Source: Motacilla alba alba
Lineage: Eukaryota > Chordata > Aves > Passeriformes > Motacillidae
Assembly: GCF_015832195.1 (NCBI RefSeq)
Contig: NC_052017.1
Location: forward strand, 67,457,801 to 67,521,800
Length of the DNA: 64,000 nucleotides
Direction: 5' to 3'
Of this stretch, positions 9,921-23,645 are shown one piece after another. The notes under the pieces are model-generated. The model was not told the DNA's origin, made no database searches, and was given only the letters and a program-made list of their open reading frames with translations. The position numbers and the translations under genes are program-made. Position 1 is the first letter of the stretch. Every line of letters starts with the position of its first letter.

Positions 9921-12900
9921 CTGAGCCCAAGGTAATTTTTTTTTTCTTGGGATGAGGTACAGCAGCCTGTCCTTTACCATCCATATGGAGTACTGTGTCT
10001 CTCCAGGCGACTCCCAAGCATGGAGGAGACCCTTGCTGAGAAGAGGCATAGGAAGGCATTGCTCACATGTTTGGGGATCCCGTTAGGAAGGAAGATCTGA
10101 GACCGAGCTGGGTGGGCAGTAGTTCAAGGAGGGATTGGCCAGGGCACGTGAGGTGGAACTAAAAGTTTTTGCCTGAGAATGAAAAATGGTTGCTGGTGAT
10201 GTTCTTGCCCTTTGTGCCTGCCTGTAAGGGAGGACAGGAAAATGCAAAAAGGCTCCTGAGATCTGCAAAAGTAATGGGGAGCAGCTGTGCACCAGCTGCT
10301 TCTGAGATCAAAGGCAACGAAGTGCTTACTAAAAAATTTTGCCTCAGGGGAGTGTTTTATCTAGCGTGGGGAAGGAGAGCCAAATATCTGAATGCAGAGA
10401 CGAGCCTGAGGCAAGCTGGTTGTGTGAGAAGTAGAGGTTTTGTTGTCCTGGAATGCGGTGATAAGCCACTCCTTGAGAGCTAGGGAATTGCTCTGCTTTA
10501 ACCTCAGCCTGCCTAGTGAGCTGGGCAGTCCTGCCCCTCTGCTGGTGGATGGAGAGGGAATTCTGTTGAGAGGTTACAGGGGGGGTAGCAGAACCCTCTG
10601 GAAATGGGCCACAGAGACCACGTGGTTTTCCAGGCACACTACTTATGACTAAGTGTTTATGGGTGCTCATAGATTGGTTAGTGGAGAACAAGTAGAAGAC
10701 AAACTTTCATGTTGACAAAGGAAGATGAAAGCTGAGGTAGTTGGATAACATGTGTTGCACAGAATCACTCTAAATAGAACATATCTGCCTTTTTGGTTTG
10801 CAAATGCTGCCTGAATCAGAAACCTGTCTGGAGAAATAAAGGTATGTATCCTATAAAGGTGTGCATCTCTTTAGGAAGAGTGGGAGACTGATGATGGTGA
10901 TGGTACCACCACTGATGGTGTGTAAAGGAATATTAGCATGAGGGGACTCTGAGGAAAGTTAGAGATAAGGATGTGAAAGAGAAATTTCTTCCTCAGATAC
11001 CAGAGATGCAGGAGGAAAACAGCGAGACTTGGCATAGGCAGAGTTTGGGGAATGCAAGAGAGACAAGAACTTGCGCTAATCTAAGGCAGCATGAAAGGGA
11101 GGTGGCAAAGCTTAATGAAAGAGAAACATCAGCTCTCTTCAGGTTGCATCATGCTCTCATTTACTGGGAAATATCCATTTTGGAGAGGCTAGTCAGTACA
11201 TAAAGTTGGATGACTGGAAAATAAAGCCAAGTTCATATCTCATCAGCCTGGGGTTTGAGTAGCAATTGTGGGAGCAAGGAAGGTCCAAGAAGATGGACCA
11301 TAATGTTCTTGTTGGAAGCAATTTGTGTGCTTTTATTATTTTTTGCTACAGGCTGCCTCTCTTTGATTTATAGAGAAGTTATAGAAATGCCAAAAATTGT
11401 CAACTGTCTTGAGGTAGGTCAGATCTCCTTGATGTTGATGTTAATTGCAATTAGCAGCTGGGCTGCTCACCCAGTGCTGCAGAGCCACGGGGGAGTTTTG
11501 CTCATGCAGGGAGTGTCCCTGCTACAGCTACTACAAAAAGAAATGGTAAGGCAGACAAAAGATTTAAAGGGAAAGGAGAACTTAGAGGGGTGTTTCTCTT
11601 TCCCCTCTCACGGGAGGTGCACAGCAAATCAGTGGCTGATCTGGGATTAGAATGAAAGGTTTTTGTAGCGAGTCCAGTACTCTAGCTGCTAGATTATAGT
11701 TCCTCTGATGCTGTTAATTGAAGATTAATGCATGCACTTGACTCTGTCTTAATGTGGTAGCTATGCTGAAACATGCCTGAACTACTTCTCTTTATAATTT
11801 TTACTCACAGAGTGGAGCTTAAAGACCAAAACTGGAGACTAATTGAATTAGTGGGCTATTAAATAACCACCACCTTCTGAATAGTAACAAGAACTTCAGA
11901 AATATCTACTATAAACTAAGGCAACTTCTTATAAAGCAGTGGCCTCTGTTTCACCCTTGGAAGTAGCTTCCAGCACTACTGAACAGAACTTATTTTAATG
12001 CAGCTGTATACAGGAGCAAAAAGGGGGAGCTAAAGTGACTTTAAGAAGTTTTCCAGAAAGCAAAGAGCAGGGAGCCTTGGCTGAGGCCAGTTTCTTTTAG
12101 TTGGCTTCCTTAGGATGATTTAGTTATTAGAATATGGATGTGTTTGACTTGGGTAATTGAAGAATATCCTAAGCACTGGAATAGGCTCTTCTGCACCCTC
12201 CTCACCTCACCGTAAAATATAGATAAATATTGTTATTATTATTATTGCTGTTCATGCCTAAGGCAGATGGCCAGGTTCTATAGATACTGACAGCCTTTCT
12301 GCATCATCTTCCAGTAGGGGTACAGAGAATGCAAAAGGACTAAGTTTTATTGTGTGGTTACAGTTGAATAACAGCACATTTATTGACTTATCATGCAGTC
12401 AAGTATTTCTAATTTCGTCACTGTTGAAGTTTTTAGCCTTATTCAGTGCTGCCAGAAGGAATATGCATTTTTAAAAGGCTTTATCTTGAGACTCTACAGG
12501 AAGCTAGTGCTGTTACATGGCGATTTTCACAAGTTTTTGTAATTTGGCATGGAATAAAATCCTTAACTAACTGGGCACTACTCTCATTTGGACAACGTTG
12601 ACTCCTATTTATGAAGAGAGTTTTCTTCTTTGTTATTGATGGTAATGAAGAATTTAAATGGTCAGCTTTTGCAGAGCAGATACAAAACCCAGCAGTGGTG
12701 CATTGGTCTTTATGCCTGTTTTTTGACCACGTACTAAATCTGTCTTTGGCTCTCCTGGTGTCAGAACAAGGTGTTGTTGCCCCATAAAATTATTTAAATG
12801 CGCTCACATATTTTTGAACTTTGTGATTATTTGGTATAATTTGCTTTCCTATAATTGACTTAAATGCCATATCATGTACTTGTGACTGACCTGACAGGAA

Positions 12901-13439
12901 GGTGGTGGTGTGTTCCTGGTGTCACTGACGTCTGTGCTGCTGTTCAGGATGGCATGACTTGCATCTCTCATGTTAAATACTTTAGAATCCCAGTATGAGA
13001 CTCGTGGAGCCTCTGTGCCTGCGCTGATCTTAAAGGTCAGTAGGAATAGCTGACATTTAGCAATTCATTGTATGGATTTGCAAGCTCCATTGATTAAGTA
13101 TTTAAAACTATATAAGCACCTTCAGATTATATCTGTAAAAAGCAGCAGTGTCTACAGTGTTTTGAAAACTTTAAAAAGCAGACCATTGTGGTGGTTTTTT
13201 GTAACAATTAATTCCCCAAGGCATTGACAGCCTTCAGGCTGGATACCCAGCCTCACAAAGTGCATCTCCTTTTCTTCTCAGAGCAGAGGTGCAGAAAAGT
13301 GGGGATGCTGAGTAGTGAGCCACCTACACTAGCTAGGAGACTGTGTGAAGGATTACAGTGCTCTTTTGGCTTCTACTGCAGCCTGCACTGGTGGAAGTGG
13401 AAATTTGGTGGAGGTGTTTTCATTGGGTTTTTCAGGGAC

Positions 13440-13462
13440 TTTTTTTTTTTTGGGGGGGGGGG
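13440..13462 (+). repeat. T12-G11 homopolymer junction
   Basis: Twelve T directly followed by eleven G, then TGGG. Such runs are length-polymorphic and prone to sequencing error. Confidence 0.85.
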
Positions 13463-16400
13463 TGGGATAGGACATGAGGACAGACAGTTTGAGATAGAAA
13501 GTGAAGGGTGCCTGATGTGCAGTGATAGAGACCTCCAGGTTTTACCTGTAGCCCTGGTAACAATTTGCTGGCTGACCTTCTAGAAATAGCTCAGCAGTTC
13601 TGAGCTGCTCTGACACTTAACCATTCAATGCAACAGCCTCAGAGATGCTCCTTGCTTTGCAAAGCACTCTGAGAGAGCCATAGGTTACCATTTAGTGTTC
13701 GAAGAATTTACCTCAGAACCTGCTATTGGTGCTTGGCACATCCATTTTCCTCTGAAGACTGCTAATCACAGCTGCGGTGGTTCTGGCCAGGGCTTCAGGG
13801 CAAAACAAGTCATATCTTTGCTCTACCTGCCTGGAGGGTGATGTAAGTGAAGGAAGTAGGATCGGGTTTACTCTGCTTAAGGCAAGTCTTTAATGTGCTG
13901 GAAAATCATGGCTCCATTTAGTCAGCAGCATTGCAGAGAACAGAGGGACGAAGGGTAACTAAGGGCAACATGGAGCAATTGGGATATTTATAAAAATGTG
14001 AAATGGCTTTTCTTATTAAAAGAATGGTTGTGCATCATTTAAGGCATCAAAAGCCTTAAAAAAAGTGGGAACATGCTTTGTGAATCAGGAGGAAGAGCAG
14101 TCCTTAGCAGTTGCTAATCTATTTATGTTCCAGTCATGCTCAGAGTGTGGCTTTGAGGTCTGCAGCTCTTGTAATTGCCTGGAATATGTCACTCTGCAGC
14201 AAGATTCATTGTTCTGCTCTCCCTGAGAGGAAGGCTGGGATTTTTAGCTGTAGGACTTTGCTTTCAGTCGAGCAGAGAGACATTCCCGTGCATTGTTTTG
14301 CTGAAACACTATTAATTATGGCTCCATTATAAGCATGTCAGTTCTATGTGATCTAGGCAAAAATTGATGCATTTGGTGGGAAGCAGCCAGACCTTTATTT
14401 TGGGGATTATACATGAGGTTTAGGAGCCAAGTTTTGATCGCTGTTGATAGAAGTCCCTTAAACTTTGCAGAATCAGTAGGACGCTTTTTTGGTTCCCTGA
14501 TTTCTCAAAGGGTCAGAGACTTAATTTTCTTTTCTTTCCTTTTTCTCTGCTTCTTGCTGCCAGGCTTTCTTTGCTATTCCCCAAGCAACGCTCAAAACAT
14601 TTAGACGTTAAGCTTCTCATTAAATTAGAGTGAAATCAGAGCTCTGTGCCTTGCAACAAAGATTTAGAGGGGCAAGATTCAGCAGGGATTGAACACGTTT
14701 TCGGGAAAGCGATATAAGATGTGGCTTCAAAAGGGCTTCCAGCCCAACCTCACCCCTGTTACTTTGCATGGGAACCTCTCTCCTCTCTGCCTTCCCTTGA
14801 AGAGAAGTGAGTGATTTTTTAAATAATGAAGAATTCCTGTAGATTTCTTTCAAGTCCCCAAGGTATTATTGGCTGTGGGAACCTCTTGTATAGCTCCTAT
14901 GGAAGTGGGAGCTTGGAGTGTAGCCACGACACCTCCATGTAAGAAAGCACACAAGCTCAAGGCAGAGCTCTTCACTGTTGTTGGCAGACCAGGTGGAAAA
15001 GCCAATGTTTTATTCTACAGATTAGTCTCTTTTGTGAATGACAAGCTATGCTGACTTTTCCTCTCTGGGGACTCAGAGTGGAGTTGCTGCTATGTTTCAG
15101 CTAAATGTGAGATTTTTTTTTTTAGATCCAGATGCTCTTTCCTCAGCTTCTTCTGTAATGCATGGCTGGAATTATATGCTGAAGGACCTCTTGAGTGGGG
15201 AGCTGTGAAGAAAATCGTTAACATGACTGTCAGAAGGCAGGCTTGCCCCATGCAGGTCTGCTTTGCTGCTTCATAATCTGGAACAGTTCTTTCTTGTCTT
15301 ACTCCAGTGTATGCACTGCTGAGTTGCTCAGGAAGTTTAAGTCCTCCTGGATTCACTGACATCTGTTTGTAAAAGTTGAAAACTGCAGCAGTTACACACG
15401 AAGGAAGTTTGGCTGAAGCTTTTTCAATAACACAGAAATGGCTTCATGGACCAGACTTTGTCCAAAATGTCATAGATGCTTGTCCCTGTAACTTGTGAGG
15501 ACATGGTAGAAGCACCGTGGGTTTTTAAGGTGTGCAGCTCATACAACTACTACTCTGAAAGGGTTGTGGATGGCCCCCTTTTTACCTCCAAATTCAATTT
15601 CAGCAAAAAAACCCTAAAAGGATAAAGATGAAAATGGATTTTCATCTTGGTCGTGGGCTAAATATGAAAAATTTTGCCTTGAATCTTTTTGATAATAGTC
15701 TAGAAAGATATACAGTATTTTCCAGACAAAAAAAATGAGGTTCTGATGTGTTTCTCTCCAAACTCATCTTCAAACAGTCTGAGAGTTTTGTGGTCACGAG
15801 GGAACAGAATGTTTAGATAGTTTATTGCAGTGTGCATAAAGAACTCTCAGGTTCTTTCAGTGTCCTGGATTTGCTAAGAACCTGTCTTTTTTTCTTCTTA
15901 ATTAATAAATAGGTTACAATGCCCAACACTTCTGAGCATGTTAAGTTTATTCCATTCACAATCAAATGAGGTGAGATGCTGCCCTGTCCTAAGAGAAAAT
16001 CTACAAATACAAGAATCTGTGTGAAAGAAATCAAGAAGCTGATCGGTGTTGTACAAACTCTTTTGGTTTCTTGACCTCGTACAACTATGGCAAGAAAAAA
16101 AGCCTCTTGATAATTGCCCATGAAAGGCATTTAAATGTTTTTGTTGCAAGCATGCAGGCTCATAAATAAGTACTGCTGTGGGTGACATCATCTGGTGACA
16201 GTGGGCCCTAGAGCTGAGTCCTCTCATCAGCTCTGAGTTCCTCTGTGTGACCCTGAGTTTGGGCAAATTTTTCTGGAATCAGTTTTGTCAAAGAATTCTG
16301 TTTCCATTCAGAAGTAGAAATAAGTAGCAGCTTCTTGTCAACTTCAGTTTCTCTTGAATTCACTCATCTTCAGTTTGCCTTTTTTTTTGTTGTCGTTGTT

Positions 16401-18724
16401 TTTTGACCTCCACAGATCTTTCCCTGGGTCTGTAATTTGAAATTACTACAGTCGGTTTTGTTGCAGAGGGTATAAACTTTATTCCTGCTGTCTAAACCTT
16501 TCCTGCATGAACTTTCTGGATGTTCTCAATGAGGGACTCACTAGGGGTAGTAGCACATTAAGAGTGAAATGGTGCAACTTCTGAGCTCTTTGCCCAAATT
16601 TCTAATCAGTTCTCATACTGAACATGAAATGCCTGCTAGCAGCATCATGTCAAGTGCAATACTAATGTGTAAGAACAGACAATCTTTGCCTTCTGCTACT
16701 TCCTTTAAAAAAAAAGTCATGGAGAAGAGTAGCAAAGCTGCACAAAAGATTTTGCTCTTACTACAAAAGGGAGGCTGCAGATGAGGAAAGTGCACTGCAG
16801 AGTCTTTCACTCAATCCAATGCTTTTAAACCTGATTTGCCTTCTTAAAGAAGGATCAGAAATGTCCTTGTCTCGTGGTGCTGCAGTTGGTGTTGAGTCAT
16901 ATCCCTGTAGCTGTTCCGAGGGTGCTGCTGCCAGCAGGATAATGCCCTCTGTACCAGGTTTTGGGGAATTACTGAGGGGATCCATCGCTCCTGGTTTTCC
17001 TTCTCTTTCAATGGCATCTGGCTTGCCTTGGTGATGGAAAAAGTTAGTACATGGGAAAATGCTGAAACAGACTGTCAAGAGCAGTAACAGTGTGAGACAG
17101 TGAAAACCAGTTTCAAGATACTGTCAAGAGCCTGGGGAAGTTTTCTGGGAAAGGAATTGAAGCTGACCCAAGAGAAGTCTGGACTATTAAGTTAATTATC
17201 CTGTCATGAGGTTTTTGAAAGCAAAGATGGAGCTCTATTAGCATGTTGGCTTCATGGCAGCTGAGAGCCGGCTGGAGCCTGTTCATCTGAATGTATTCTT
17301 GGGATGAATTAGAGTCTAAAAGCCTGTGGGTTTTGCTGAAAAATGACATTTTGAAAGAAGCAAGTTGGCTGCTAGGATTCAGAATCACAACAGAGCCAAA
17401 ATAAGCTTCATATTTCTTAACCTCCGTGTCACTGTGAGGTCCAGATTATCCCAGGTGATATGCAAATACACAAGGATGGAGCACTGTGAGCTGCCAGGTT
17501 TTCGTGGGAAGGGGGCGAAGGAAAATAAACCACAGTTGTCCATTATGTAAATATATGGCAGGTATGAAAAAGACTGAGCTATTCAAACCTGGTAACATTT
17601 GTGAGGAAAGGCAGTAAGAATAGGAAAAAGAGGTAGGGATATGAGTTAACTGAAAACTCAGACTGTGACTTCAGCATTTGGCACAAGTCAGCAGAATAAA
17701 TAAAGCACAGAGATGCTGGGGGCAGGGAAAGAGACGTGTCCAGAGCAGCATAAACAGCGAGTCTTGAGCCAGGGTACTGTGCATTGTGTTAGCAGGCATC
17801 AAGTTGAGTTTGTGGGAAAGCTGGATAACAGCAAAACAGACTAAAGGATTTGAATACAAGCAACCGAAAGATTGTGCTCCAGTCATTTTTGTACTCTGGT
17901 AGGAATCGGATGCAGCTCCAGGGGACCTCAAGGATGAATGCTGACATAATGCTAGGAGAGAAATGGGCTTTCTTTTTATTAGAAAAGATGCAGATTAGAT
18001 GAAATTGTGATTTATGTCATTCTGAACATGTGGGGAGCTGGCATCAAGGGTTGAGAAACCAGTGTATTACAATGGCTTAAGGAAAAAGGAACTGGATCTT
18101 GAGGGACTGCTTATTCTCTCCTGATACAAAATGATCATTAGGAAAGATAAACTTATTAAAATTAGGTGCTAAATGCAATTTTGGGCAGACTGTAGCCAAC
18201 AGTGCTCAAGGCCGGTGTGAGCCCTTCATGTCAGCGTGAATGGGCAATTAAGAGCCTGAATCTCTCAGTCTCTCTAATGTTGAACAGTAGCAGATGCATG
18301 TAGCTCAAACCAGAAGAGTGCCAAGCTTCCTCCAGAGCCCATGTTCCTTTTCCAGCTATTACTGGCCTCTTCAGCTGGGAAAGGTTTTACATGTCCTTGT
18401 GAAAAGCTGCTGAGTGTTGGTGAAGTTCTGCTTCAAGGGTGATTGAACAAAGGCGAGGCAGCAGAGAGGGATGAAGGGGGTTAAACACGTGGGCAGATTC
18501 TGTGCTGATCCAAAAGATGAGGGAGAGCACAGTGCACAGCCTTACAGGGGCTCCTCTTTCATGTGGCTCCTGCCTCTTCCCTCAGTAAACCTGAGGGACA
18601 CCATTTCTTATAATTCTTTATTTTGTATTATTCAATCGGGGGATGTGTAGTTCCTGCTAAAGGAAGAAAACTACTTTATGGATTAACTCTTTCTAGGCAG
18701 GAAAACCCCGTGCAGATCAAATAA

Positions 18725-18763
18725 CAAAATCATTTCCACTGTTCCAAAATCATTTCACTGTTC
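18725..18763 (+). repeat. Short tandem duplication, period ~20
   Basis: CAAAATCATTTCCACTGTTC is followed at once by the same sequence lacking one C. Two copies. Confidence 0.8.
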
Positions 18764-19919
18764 CAATTTCTGTTTAAAAAAGAAATTTTTTATTTACCAC
18801 AGAGGACATCAAGGAGGATGCCTGATATCCACCTCTAGAGTGCCTGGAATTCCTTGTGAAGCTTTCCCTATCCTATATAATCTTGCACCAAGAACCTTTA
18901 AAGTAAAGCTTCTGAAGCTGTGCCAGGATGCCTTGGTCTGCAGTTTTGTGAACATTTCTTATTTTCACAAGCGTTGAATTCAGAAATCGTACTGCTACAA
19001 TGGTAGGTCATTGTGGCAGGGGGATGAAACGGAGTTTGAAGTTGTCATGTTGCAAAGGTAACTGGGTGACTTGTTAGTGAAACCTTAGAGACAAAAATGT
19101 AGCTAAAATTCTTATGATAGGCAAAACCCTGTAAACCTATTGGGTAAATTATCCATGTAGGATATGTATTTGACTACTGAATATTATGCATTGGGTGTGT
19201 GTAGTTGGCTTATTATGTATCATAAACATATTTTAAATAAGGGATTAAAAAAATTTAGGCAAGATTTATTTCCTGTTTGTTTTTACTGACAGTTGTCTCA
19301 CTAAATCTCATGGTTCCTGTCAAAAATATAAAGCCTCTCGAGTGTTTTAAAGCCTAGGTTCATTAATTTGCTCAAAGAGGAAAAAAAGTAGATATGAGGA
19401 GCTACAGAGGATTCCCTCAAAATCTGCAAGTGGGATTTTTGAGAAGCTGGAGGTCATTTTGCTTTGCTGCAGGGCCGTGCAAATGGTTATATGCTTGTCA
19501 ATTAAACTGGTTTGGGGTTTTTTTACCCACTCTGGGCACCCAGCCAGCCTAACTTACAAAACTGCAATTATCATGATTGTTAGGAACAGTTCCACTTCTT
19601 CCCTTGAATTTCTTCTGCCTTGCTTCTTTTCTTCTTTGAGGAAGTCTTAAATTTTCCTGTCAGTTCTGAGGAGACCCTGATTTTCCCCTTAGGGGTCCCC
19701 ACAGAGACACAGAGTCGCAGAGGCCCTCCAGCTCCCTGATAAATGTAATCCTATCAGAGGCGGCAACAAGCCGGAGTGTCACTCCACAGGATCAGATCCC
19801 CAACCTACAAAGCCAGGCCTTGCTGCTGGAAAACCCACAGCGCTCCGGGTTTTTAAATTTTACCGTTCAAAACCGAACTTCTAAATATATTTGGAATTTG
19901 AAGGCTGAGAGGCTTTGGC

Positions 19920-20640
19920 ATTTGCGCCGCTCCTCATTTGCAACCGCTCTGTTTCTGCGGCAGTTGGTCAGCGAGCGCTTCCAAGGTGTTTTGATGTCTC
20001 TCCTCAGGACATGAATCAGGGAGCAAGAGCTGGCAGCAGATGTTGGCCACCAGCCGCCTTTGGGCCACAAGCGCCACGGTCTGAGGGCACCTGGGGTAGG
20101 GCAGCACTCACTGCTCTCTTGCCTCTGGCCCCTCATCCTCCAGAAGGAATCGGCCACTTCTTCTGTCGGGTTCCTGGATAGCTCCTTTCCGCACGGAGGT
20201 GTGGATGGCTTTAGTTATCAGGGAGCAGTTCCGTGCCGCTGCTGCGAGCCGGGATCAAGCCTGTGAGGGGCTGATAGCGCCTTGGTCTGCTGGGGCAAGG
20301 CTGGAACGTGAGCAGGGCTGCGCTCCGCTCTTTTCCCATCACTGGTTCGCAGGGTCAAGCGTGGCAGCAGTCCAGGCTCCGCGGCCCCTCAAGCAGAGCC
20401 CCTGCTGTGCCCGATACGAGCGGCGAGCGGCGGATGTGGAAGCTCCTTAATCTCGGCCGTCATCCCTGCGGAGGCGCCGCGCCTCTTTCCTGCCCTCGCC
20501 GTGCGTTTGGGGTGGGATGCTCTGATTCTCCTTCGTCCTGCGGTGGTTTCAGTTTGCGGAGGGAAAATCCAGCGCTTATCTCCCTCGTGCCTCGCCCGGC
20601 CGGGCTGCTGTGCCTCAGCGATAATGCACCTCTGGCTGCT
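19920..20640. promoter_or_regulatory. Intergenic CpG island, possible promoter
   Basis: By hand count the core 20221-20640 has about 37 CpG in 420 bp at roughly 60% GC, an observed/expected ratio near 0.9. Flanking kilobases are AT-rich with very few CpG. CpG-dense segments begin near 19920. In birds such islands usually mark promoters, yet both neighbouring genes end towards this region and neither starts here. No TATA box was noted. ORFs crossing it on either strand (for example 20308-20706 +) look like GC-driven open frames with no family resemblance. It could be the start of a non-coding RNA, an unannotated transcript or a distal enhancer. Confidence 0.6.
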
Positions 20641-20952
20641 GGGGCAGCAGCTCTTCTCAGGTTACAGCTGCTCTCCCGCATCAGGATGAGCTTACAGGAG
20701 CTCTAGGAAAGTCAGAGACGGGGAAAATAATGATGGCGTGTCAGGCTGTTGTGTGGTGCTGGCCAGATACTGTCCGTCAGGGAACTTCCCACGTTCAAAG
20801 CACTTCCTGGGATACAAGAATCTGCTGAGGATTTCTGTAGTCTCATTTATTTTCAGCCAACCAAACCCTGCAGTCAGGAACTCCTGAGCAACTTTTATAT
20901 GACTCATTTAATTTTTTTTATATATACTAGTACTACAGAGTGCGGTGTTGCC

Positions 20953-21240
20953 TAGAATCACAGAGCATCCTGAGTTGGAAGGGACCTACAAGGATCACTA
21001 AGTCCAACCTGGTCCCACACAGGACATCCCCAGAGTCACACCATGTGCCTGAGAGCACTGTCCAAACACTTCTTGAGCTCTGTCAGACTTGGTGCTGTGA
21101 CCACTGCCCTGGGGAGCATGTTCCAGTGCCCAAACACCCTCTGGGGACAGAATCTTTTTCTAATATCCAGCCTAAACCCACAACTGCAAGCCATTCCCTC
21201 AGGTCCTGTTTCAGCTCAGTGGACAAACTGTGGTCTTAAT
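20953..21240 (-). mobile_element. CR1 LINE fragment (3' end), minus orientation
   Basis: It opens with GAATCACAGAGCATCCTGAG then TTGGAAGGGACCTACAAGGA, the reverse complement of the hallmark CR1 3' end, and continues through typical CR1 3' sequence (GGGGAGCATGTTCCAGTGCC). It is 5'-truncated and diverged. Confidence 0.88.
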
Positions 21241-23645
21241 GCCCGTGTGTCCAGAACTGTCTAGAAGGAGGTGTGCCACATCTCTTGCTCAGTGAGTTTT
21301 GTTCCCAAAGCATTTCCTTACCATGTGAGCATTGGGTGGAAGCATCCTGCTATTAGGAAGTGCAGTGAGGGAGCTGAATGGCATTTTAAATGTAGGCTAA
21401 CCACAGATTTCCAGAAATGCCTCACTTATTTTCAGGTTTTGAGGTACCTCATTAATATCATTCTTGCACACCTACTGCTTTTTCTTTTGCTTGTTGAAAA
21501 CAGTTTTCAACTAATTATATTTAAAATGTTTAATATCTGTGAAAAATCTGTTTGCTGATCTAACCTGCTAAACCTGTAACAGAAAAGAATTGAATTAATG
21601 TGAAAAGTAGATTCGCCTTCATCTGAATGTGACCATGGCGTGACCTTGGGGGCATCCATTGTAGGGGAACCTGAACTGTAGACCTTGGGGCTGTGATTCT
21701 TTCAGGTATTAAATGCAGTAGCCTATCTTCCTGTGCCAGGACCTTTCAGAATGATCAGGGATCTGAATTATTTTTAAGAGTTTATTCTGAGAGAGGGTTG
21801 TGAGAGATTTCCACATTTCCTGCTTTACATCATTAAGATTAACAATTTGCAAAGACCTTTTGAAGGCATTGGAACCAATTCTCTTGCCCCACACACTAAT
21901 ATCAACTACTTCAGATGTTTATGATTCTAGGGTAAGGTAAAGCTGTTCTTAATAGCTGAAAGAAGTTGTCCAAAATGTCCAAACGATTATGAAATTGTTG
22001 CCCCTGGTTTCTCTAACAGAATGTCTGGTGTGTTTTATTTTTCTTCGAGAAAATTGATGTCAAGACCTGACCTTTTTCTTTCTCTTCCCCTGGATGTGTG
22101 GACTTGATTCATCTCCATCCAGAATGCAATTTTCTGCCAAGTGATTCGTTCAGAAACATTAACAAACAGAAGTGTGACTTCAATTATTCTTAGATATGGC
22201 ATAATACTGTCTTCAGAAATCCTTCTGCGGGTGTTACAGCCCAGCTCTTGAGATAACAAAGTTAAAATTGCAGAGCCTTATTTTCACATGATTGGCCCTG
22301 AGAAGCGTACCGAAAACAAAGCAGCAAAACTTCTAGTGGCCACGGTGGCTTCCCTTTGTTTTCTTTTTTTCATCCCCTTGATACAAGGAAGGGGTCATTC
22401 CCTTCTCTGTGAGTTTAAGAACTCCCAGATTTGCACAGTTTTAATTTTATTAACTGTTATTCAGCATCCAAAATAATGCTTCCAGCATGTACATTCTGGA
22501 TTTATCAAGTTTCCAGCTTAAATCCCCACCCATTTTTCTGAGCATAAGGGCAGGAGAGGTGGGTGGGTGTGGGTGTGCGCAGTGGAGAGAAGGAAAGAAA
22601 TATGGGGCCATCACATTTTTTGACATTTGAACATGGAAAGAAAATTATAGAATTTTGTCATTTTTACTTTACATCACATAGTGCAAGCATGGTTTTTGTA
22701 GAAGTCTTTGTTTTGGTTATTCCTGGCATAGCAGGTGGTCAGGTTTGTTTTGTTTTTTTTAGTAATACTGTTTGCTTAAAGATCTCAGCCCACCTCGGCA
22801 AGCTCAGTGAATTCCAAGAACTTGGTATTTGTAAGGAGCAGCATCCTATTTCACAAAAGTTGCTGCTGTCAGCAGCCAGTTTACTCAGCATGTGACTTTG
22901 GGGGTGGCCTCGGTGAGTGCCTTTTCCTACTGAAACAAATCATGTAGTTTTGTCTGGTAGTCAGAATATTTTGCTGGAGATGATTATGAGTCTTGGAAAG
23001 CACCATCTTGGAAATTCTCGTTTATTCGACCATTATGAGTTAACTTCTCACCCTGCAGGGTTGCACAGTTGCTGCTCTACAGTGAGTGTTCAGTTAGTTA
23101 TACCCAGACCATGTGGTATAGAGGAGTTACAGTGGCTCTAAATGCTCACACTACCCACTTCTTGGGTAGTCCATATGGTTCTGCTTCAGCATGACTGCCT
23201 GGCTGGGTTCACGTTCACTGATTGAGGCAGAATTTGGAACAAAATGCAAAATTTCAAGGAGTTGCTGAGGCCAAGGCAATGTTTCTGGTGTAAGACATGG
23301 ATTTGTTTTGGTTAAGTATCGCAATCCTGTTTATCCTAGAGGAAATAAATTTCTTTTTCTTTGCATTAATAACTTTGCTTTATGTTTTTTCAAGGTAGGG
23401 TAAAAGATGACCCCTGCTTTACCAAAATGAGTTGAGCTCACTTTTGTGAGTTGAGCTGTACTTATGCGTGCTCTGGGTGACCTGGTATCATCCAGCAGAA
23501 CTAGGGTTCTCAAAGACTAAGACCTGCAGTGATCCAGAGCTTGATGACCCTTCAGTCCAAGCCAGAGAGGAAGTTTGTGGTCATGACTGGAGAGCTGGAA
23601 AATGAATGCAAGTTGGCATTTGTTTCCTTTTTGCAGCATGGCAGA
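21241..23645. other. Intergenic DNA between two CR1 fragments
   Basis: AT-rich sequence with no supported gene. A GT/GGGT-rich patch lies near 22558-22580. Nothing else is recognised. Confidence 0.6.

Larger units (their letters stand above)
7306..19919. other. Intergenic DNA downstream of RPP40
   Basis: About 12.6 kb with no supported gene. The open reading frames are short, lack family resemblance and have no splice or promoter context. It holds a CA microsatellite (7867-7893), a 28-bp tandem duplication (9123-9172), an A-rich tract (9833-9920), a T12G11 run (13440-13462) and a ~20-bp duplication (18725-18763). The rest looks like neutral single-copy sequence. Confidence 0.6.

Noticed and set aside
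9725..10059. Lys-rich and Phe-rich ORFs around the A-rich tract
   Set aside because: Translation of a homopolymer-like repeat.
11255..11650. 131-residue ORF with hydrophobic segments resembling a membrane protein
   Set aside because: No family match, no flanking splice or promoter signals, and located in plain intergenic DNA; likely chance.
20308..20706. 132-residue ORF in the CpG island, and overlapping ORFs on both strands
   Set aside because: High GC lowers stop frequency in every frame; no domain, no conservation evidence and no supporting splice structure.
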